Below, piece by piece: positions 60,201-64,000 of a DNA stretch of 64,000 nucleotides. The stretch's first letter is position 1; every line of letters begins with the position of its first letter. The notes beneath the pieces are model-generated. The model had not been told where the DNA came from, searched no databases, and saw only the letters and a program-made list of their open reading frames with translations. The position numbers and the translations under genes were made by a program. Source of the stretch: Ancrocorticia sp047602305 (lineage in GTDB: Bacteria; Actinomycetota; Actinomycetes; Actinomycetales; Actinomycetaceae); contig JASGHO010000001.1 in assembly GCA_047602305.1 (NCBI GenBank), positions 3,844,001 through 3,908,000 of the forward strand, given 5' to 3'.

Positions 60201-62658
60201 GTCGATGTCGAAGGTGTTCGGGTTCTCGGGAATCATCCTCCCGAACGCCGAGGAGATCAATACGATGCCGCTGGGTCCGGGTGGACTCCTCAGCCGTGAC
60301 GGTACGCTCATGATCCAGGGCTACGCCTCCGATAATGTCACTCGTGTGACCGTGGGTGGCAACGATGTGGAGATCACCAAGGGACGTTTTGTCGGGCTAT
60401 ATGAGCTGGTGGAAGGCAAGCAGAGCGTTGAGATCGTCGCATATGACGCCTCAGGAGCCATCGTTGATCGCCAGAGGCTCACGCCCGTCTACGATTCCAT
60501 CGCACCGGTCATCGAGTTCTCTTCGTTGAACGACGACGGCCAGGCCATCGTTGCTGACGACGGCACCGTGACCATCGCCGGAACTCTCACCGACGAGCGC
60601 AAGGACGCGAAGCTGACCTTGGAGATCAACTTTGAGGAGGTGCCGGTTGCTCAGGACGGTTCCTTCAGCTACACGTATACGCCGTTTGATGAGGAGATTG
60701 CCGTGGGCATTTACTACTCTGATGGCGCGAATGACAACACGGATGCCATTCTCATTGCGGGCCGGTTGCCCGATGTGGAGAGCCAGTGGTTCCCGCCGTA
60801 CGTCCTGAACGTCGATTGCTCCGGCCTCTCCTCCTGCTTCGTGTTGGGTGACAACCCGGATATCAGCGAGGACAAGACCGAGTTCACCGTGAAGGGCGTT
60901 CTTCTTGCGGAGACCAACTCCATCACGTTGACGCCGGGTTCTCGTGCGGCCGACGATGGATCGTTGAGTCAGCCGCAGCCGATTGCGGTCGCCATTGATC
61001 AGGAGAAGGGCACCTTTGAAGCGACTCTCCCGATGGCGACGGGCATCAATGATTTCCGACTCCAAGTGACCGCACCGGATGGAGAAGGCAACGAGGTGAC
61101 GATGATCGATCAGCAGATCGCCTTCTACTTCGACGTGGTTGCTCCGACCATTGCCTTCGATCAGCCGACGTTGCATGGGGGTACGCTTTTCACGAATGAT
61201 GACAAGGTGACCTTCGCGGGTAGCGCCTCGGATGATGGGTGGGGCTACACCTTGACCCTCAATGGTTCGTCGGTGCTGGATCTCTTCCACAACAGTGGAT
61301 TGGGCCCGGATTCGAACAAGCGCGATTTCTCCGCTGACCTCAAGGTTGCGGACAAGGACATCTTGCAGCTGTTGCTCAATGATGCCAATGGGAATGCGCT
61401 GGTTGGCCTCGTGCCAGTGGTTCTTGACAAGACTGGCCCGGCTGTCACGGTTGATGGTATTGCCCAGGGCGAGAACGTGGCCGACGGCCGTGTTGTCACA
61501 GCCACGGCTAAGGACGATCACCTGGCCTCAATCCGGGTACTGCTCGACGGCAAGGTGGTGGGCGAAAAGGCCGCCAAACTTGCGCCCGAGCAGAAGGTTG
61601 AGGACGCGTTGGTCGATGCTCGAAGCCTCGGTGATGCGCATCCGACGGCCCCGGACCTGTCCGGTTTGTTTGATACTGAACTCAGTGTCCCGGTCGAGAC
61701 GGCCGATCTGGCTCATGGAAACCACATGGTGATGGTTGAGTCGACCGACTTGGCCGGTAACGTCACCACTGAGGCGCGTACCTTTGCTATTGATGCGTCT
61801 CCTTCAATTGAGGGCGCCGACTCGCTGGACCTGAGTATCTACCGTGAGGTTCTGGGAGATCAGAAGGCTTTGGCGAACCAGATTCTGGACCGCTACACGG
61901 TTAGCGACGACGATCCCGCGGGTGGGGCCACTCTTCAGGTCTCTCCGCTGACCGTTGTCCAGGAAGGTGCCAACAAGGTGACGTTGATTGCCACCGATTC
62001 GGCCGGTCAGACGACCGAACGTGTGGTGAGCGTCAACGTTTCCCTCAAGTCGGTCACCTTGAAGGACGGCTCGGTGACAGCAACCAGTACGTTCCGCTCG
62101 GACGACAAGCTGACGGCAAGCCTGGTTGCGCCCACCAAGGGCAAGCCGGGCTCCCTGAAGATCTCGAACCACGCCGAGTTCGCGGCTCTTGATGCGGTGG
62201 TGACGATGCCAGCTGTCGAAGGCACCCGTGTCTTCTTGAAGGCCGACGACGGCCGGCTGGTTCCAGTCACGTCGACATGGGCCGACGGCGTCCTCACCTT
62301 CACCGGTTCGAGCCGTGCCACCTACCAGCTTCAGCTGACCGACACGACTGATCCTGGCGATCCGGGTAGTGGTGATCCGGACAACCCCGGTGGCGGAACA
62401 GGTGAACCTGGCGGAAAACCCGGTGATAAGCCGGGCGGCGGCAAGGGTGATGGCAAGCCGGGTGTTGAGGTGCCCGGTGGCGGCGAGCGCCCCGGTAGCG
62501 GGAAGACTCCCGGCAAGATGCCGAACACCGGCGCTGACGTGCGTGGACTGTTTGTGATCGGCACCGCGCTGGTGGCAATCGGTGCTGTCCTGGCACTCTC
62601 GAAGCGCCGCAACGAGGCCAAGCCTGTGGCTGTCTCGGCGGAGACGTCGGCGAGCTGA
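57217..62658 (+). CDS. Cell-wall-anchored subtilisin-family protease (C5a-peptidase/lactocepin-like)
   Basis: An 1813-residue S8 serine protease, starting at GTG with AGGAGGAG before it. A signal peptide (AAVLATVLALPLASPAFA) is followed by an I9 propeptide (about 45-130). The catalytic triad is D162 in AIVDTGIDIAH, H219 in SQHGMHVAGI, S551 in GTSMAAPNVAG, with oxyanion Asn in VVSAGNEGL. A PA domain insert lies about 390-490 (RGVAGLLVFNHEAGG). Fn3-like and several Ig-like modules fill 620-1700. A Pro/Gly-rich stalk precedes MPNTG (1768-1772), a membrane span and a basic tail, so a housekeeping sortase would anchor it with Met in place of Leu. This layout matches surface virulence proteases. 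Confidence 0.92.
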   Translation: MSNTRLRGVSAAVLATVLALPLASPAFAADGSGRSQIAAGKELKAALDEKIDVVVILKSQPRNPSTASESANISTQDSLLDDWKAKYGVEVRRQFGYLVNGFSARVPASKLMQLAQDPRVESVKRERVYHTTEYSARELQGVVTAAADYGVDGTGTVVAIVDTGIDIAHQDMRLDFGSAEDCGPEAKLQPAPGFTCKVPNGYNYADENETVKDTTPSQHGMHVAGIVAANGSVDDKPAWDAKRIDGAAPNAQLLAMKVFSNDGSGNAYDSDIIAAIEDSVKMGADVVNMSLGSTNGLNSESDGTYRAMAKAREAGVLTVVSAGNEGLNFSPSGDADDYYGYFDDGVVGAPGSQETALTVASIENSSVTTKLAIINGESKGVPYGRQDGPALADTEYQVVDAGFGAPEDFASDVDYSGKMVLVQRGGDLNFVQKFENAAARGVAGLLVFNHEAGGEEMVNMAGAAEASFPSAFLGYAAGSHLRELIAKNSSATIRFSSEVGGIDNDRSLTPSTFTSWGPTPSLDFKPQIAGIGGNVYSTLNDNGYGSMSGTSMAAPNVAGMSALMLENYSERFGSSLSRPEQLELAEIALMNTAQILENDEGVPYAPRQMGAGLAQVDKALATDVFATVDGEAAVALREINKTRTFTVTLANRGSNDVTYSVPSQKVLAEADADADNGDYTNVTVLSSAKLSADTESVTVPANGSAMVTFSLNPSGHGDGFIEGWARLTSETAGAPDLAVPYLGFVGDWDAEPILQEPGEEFPYIDETNPLSFRTTELVTNRDGATFPGSWVGSDIWLSPDGDGNFDQVFPSLFQLRNIADVEYEVRDANGDVVRTLGSEQDIPRPTLLDIISPSREVAHTAVNYVFDGAVWDPQQGSYAKVPDGKYVYRVKTRVSADADWQNTDLPFGIDTQAPTITIGELKGKKLPITVTDEGGSGLFKESFTGLVVNPMVTLPDGTLLENKKTGTSTWEVRIDDPSKIPFLTVSVSDNALNRASMSKVFGFSGIILPNAEEINTMPLGPGGLLSRDGTLMIQGYASDNVTRVTVGGNDVEITKGRFVGLYELVEGKQSVEIVAYDASGAIVDRQRLTPVYDSIAPVIEFSSLNDDGQAIVADDGTVTIAGTLTDERKDAKLTLEINFEEVPVAQDGSFSYTYTPFDEEIAVGIYYSDGANDNTDAILIAGRLPDVESQWFPPYVLNVDCSGLSSCFVLGDNPDISEDKTEFTVKGVLLAETNSITLTPGSRAADDGSLSQPQPIAVAIDQEKGTFEATLPMATGINDFRLQVTAPDGEGNEVTMIDQQIAFYFDVVAPTIAFDQPTLHGGTLFTNDDKVTFAGSASDDGWGYTLTLNGSSVLDLFHNSGLGPDSNKRDFSADLKVADKDILQLLLNDANGNALVGLVPVVLDKTGPAVTVDGIAQGENVADGRVVTATAKDDHLASIRVLLDGKVVGEKAAKLAPEQKVEDALVDARSLGDAHPTAPDLSGLFDTELSVPVETADLAHGNHMVMVESTDLAGNVTTEARTFAIDASPSIEGADSLDLSIYREVLGDQKALANQILDRYTVSDDDPAGGATLQVSPLTVVQEGANKVTLIATDSAGQTTERVVSVNVSLKSVTLKDGSVTATSTFRSDDKLTASLVAPTKGKPGSLKISNHAEFAALDAVVTMPAVEGTRVFLKADDGRLVPVTSTWADGVLTFTGSSRATYQLQLTDTTDPGDPGSGDPDNPGGGTGEPGGKPGDKPGGGKGDGKPGVEVPGGGERPGSGKTPGKMPNTGADVRGLFVIGTALVAIGAVLALSKRRNEAKPVAVSAETSAS

Positions 62659-62707
62659 GGCTGTGAGCTCGGTGTCAAGGGATGAGCTAGTCAGCTGGTG
62701 AGCCCGG

Positions 62708-62745
62708 GGCCGGGAATTCCACGAAGGTGGGATTCCCGGCCTTTT
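62708..62745 (+). terminator. Intrinsic terminator of the subtilase gene
   Basis: Arms GGCCGGGAATTCCAC and GTGGGATTCCCGGCC with loop GAAG, then TTTTCC. The remaining bases to 63018 show no gene. Confidence 0.88.
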
Positions 62746-63018
62746 CCTTATGGAATCGTAGGCTCAAGGGCGTAACGTTGCCCCTGGCAGGTGTTGCGTT
62801 TGCAGCAACTTCTCAAGGGGATGCCGCTACTTGGCTGAGGACCGCGTTATCCTCCTCACCGGCACCGCCCGTGCCGGATCGTCCTCTGCCTTGTCAGCCA
62901 TGTCCTGCGGTATTCTCGTGAGGGCCTAACCCATCGGCGCGCCCTTTTCCTTGAGGAACCTGATTGGTGACTTCGACTCGTACGTGAATGGTGAGTATCT
63001 GTAAATGAGTAGCAGCTG

Positions 63019-63888
63019 ATGTGGATTCTTTACGCCTTTGGATCGGCGTTTTTTGCGGGTCTCACCTCAGTACTTGCGAAGTCAGGTGTGACGACGACGC
63101 CGTCGAGCCTCGCCACCGCTCTGCGAACAGTTGTGGTGTTGATCGGCGCGATCGTCATGGTGGCGATATCCGGTTCAGCGCCCACGCTTGTGGACCTGGA
63201 TTCGCGAACATGGCTCTTCCTCGTACTCTCTGGTCTTGCCACTGGTGCCTCGTGGCTGTGTTTCTTCAAGGCTCTGCAACTCGGGCCTGTCTCGACCGTT
63301 TCGGCCATCGACAAGTCCAGCATTGTCCTGACGGTACTGCTGGCCATCGTGCTGCTGGGGGAGACCGAGGATCTTGTGGTGCGCCTCATCGGCATTACGC
63401 TCATCGGGATCGGGACGCTTCTCATGGTGGAATGGCATCCCACACCGGGATCTGTGCGTGTTGGTTCATGGGTGTTTTATGCGGTGGGTGCAGCGGTGTT
63501 TGCGGCCCTCACCGCAGTTCTCGGCAAGGTCGGCATCACCGGAGTGGAATCGAACCTGGGCACGGCGATACGTACGGTGGTGGTGCTCGCGATGGCCTGG
63601 CTCGTCGTCGCCCTCAAACAAGAACGCTCAGCAATGAGCAACATTCCGCGAAAGGAACTGACCTTCATCGGACTTTCCGGCCTCGCAACGGGCGCCTCAT
63701 GGCTGTGCTACTGGCGGGCGATGCAGGACGGACCCGCGAGCGTCGTCGCTCCCATCGACAAACTGGGCATCGTGGTTACCGTGGTGCTGGCGTGGATCTT
63801 TTTCCACGAACGACAGAGCCGGAAGGCGCTTGTTGGCCTGGGATTGATCGTGGTGGGAACTCTGGTGATGATCATCCCAACGAGCTGA
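63019..63888 (+). CDS. EamA-family (DMT) transporter
   Basis: A 289-residue membrane carrier of the drug/metabolite superfamily with ten spans in two EamA repeats. The halves are visibly homologous: FLVLSGLATGASWLCFFKAL and FIGLSGLATGASWLCYWRAM, each followed by a short acidic-rich span end, and PVSTVSAIDKSSIVLTVLLA versus ASVVAPIDKLGIVVTVVLA. No substrate can be assigned. The ATG at 63019 has only weak ribosome-site complementarity. The final 112 bases of the window hold no gene. Confidence 0.87.
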   Translation: MWILYAFGSAFFAGLTSVLAKSGVTTTPSSLATALRTVVVLIGAIVMVAISGSAPTLVDLDSRTWLFLVLSGLATGASWLCFFKALQLGPVSTVSAIDKSSIVLTVLLAIVLLGETEDLVVRLIGITLIGIGTLLMVEWHPTPGSVRVGSWVFYAVGAAVFAALTAVLGKVGITGVESNLGTAIRTVVVLAMAWLVVALKQERSAMSNIPRKELTFIGLSGLATGASWLCYWRAMQDGPASVVAPIDKLGIVVTVVLAWIFFHERQSRKALVGLGLIVVGTLVMIIPTS

Positions 63889-64000
63889 CACGCGCTGACA
63901 AGAGCTGGCGTGCACTGACATGCATAACTCAACCGAAAATGTGGGAATTTCGCTGAGCTACTTGTCACTGTCCACATTAAGGTTGCTAAAACGTTAACGC

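Noticed and set aside
1..64000. CRISPR array, rRNA genes or complete insertion sequence
   Set aside because: I saw no regular direct repeats with unique spacers, no rRNA signature stretches, and no transposase with terminal inverted repeats. Only the recombinase HTH relics hint at mobile genes.

Overview
The window is about 60% G+C, densely coded, and reads as a chromosomal segment of a Gram-positive actinobacterium. Class C sortase pili, a cell-wall-anchored giant subtilase, NNP nitrate transporters, a pitA / membrane protein / DUF3349 cluster and a siderophore-interacting protein together suggest the Actinomycetaceae (Trueperella, Arcanobacterium, Schaalia or relatives). That placement is inference; there is no rRNA in the window to fix it.

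Layout. 1-2.1 kb: a thiamine-precursor ABC transporter under a TPP riboswitch, cut by the left edge. 2.1-5.8 kb: a TetR regulator, an alcohol dehydrogenase, a lipid/diacylglycerol kinase and a tiny ribbon-helix-helix regulator. 6-8.8 kb: two tandem nitrate/nitrite transporters. 9.2-14 kb: an MFS carrier, an ABC-F ATPase and small membrane proteins. 14-24 kb: metabolic genes (amidohydrolase, a GNAT-GST fusion, LssY_C protein, HAD phosphatase, aldo/keto reductase, aldehyde dehydrogenase, siderophore-interacting protein). 24.3-26.7 kb: the phosphate transport cluster. 26.76 kb: tRNA-Ala(GGC), whose 3' end is duplicated 176 bp downstream.

27-40.9 kb is the accessory part. It holds TetR/HXXEE and PadR/serine-hydrolase divergent pairs, a YdeI-like protein, a 927-residue helicase with a C-terminal nuclease-like domain (a possible phage-defence gene), a PIN/HTH toxin-antitoxin pair, a deaminase, a 772-residue Ig-like repeat protein without a signal peptide, and a TfoX-N protein. 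Relics of a serine-recombinase helix-turn-helix coding segment sit at 29.4 and 33.9 kb, with a short match at 35.8 kb; they bracket the helicase plus toxin-antitoxin block and the PadR/hydrolase block. 40-42.7 kb carries a membrane protein/winged-helix regulator pair and an ABC exporter.

42.7-64 kb: a glycogen-debranching-like enzyme; a pilus operon (pilin, 2130-residue propeller-bearing tip adhesin, class C sortase) with 5-bp spacing and overlapping starts; proC; a lipoprotein; an MFS exporter; a 1813-residue cell-wall subtilase; and an EamA carrier.

Recurring non-coding structure includes a 54-bp nested palindrome found twice (10.5 and 54.9 kb), both times between convergent genes, a second shared hairpin element (3.1 and 23.1 kb), and several short tandem arrays in promoter or junction regions.
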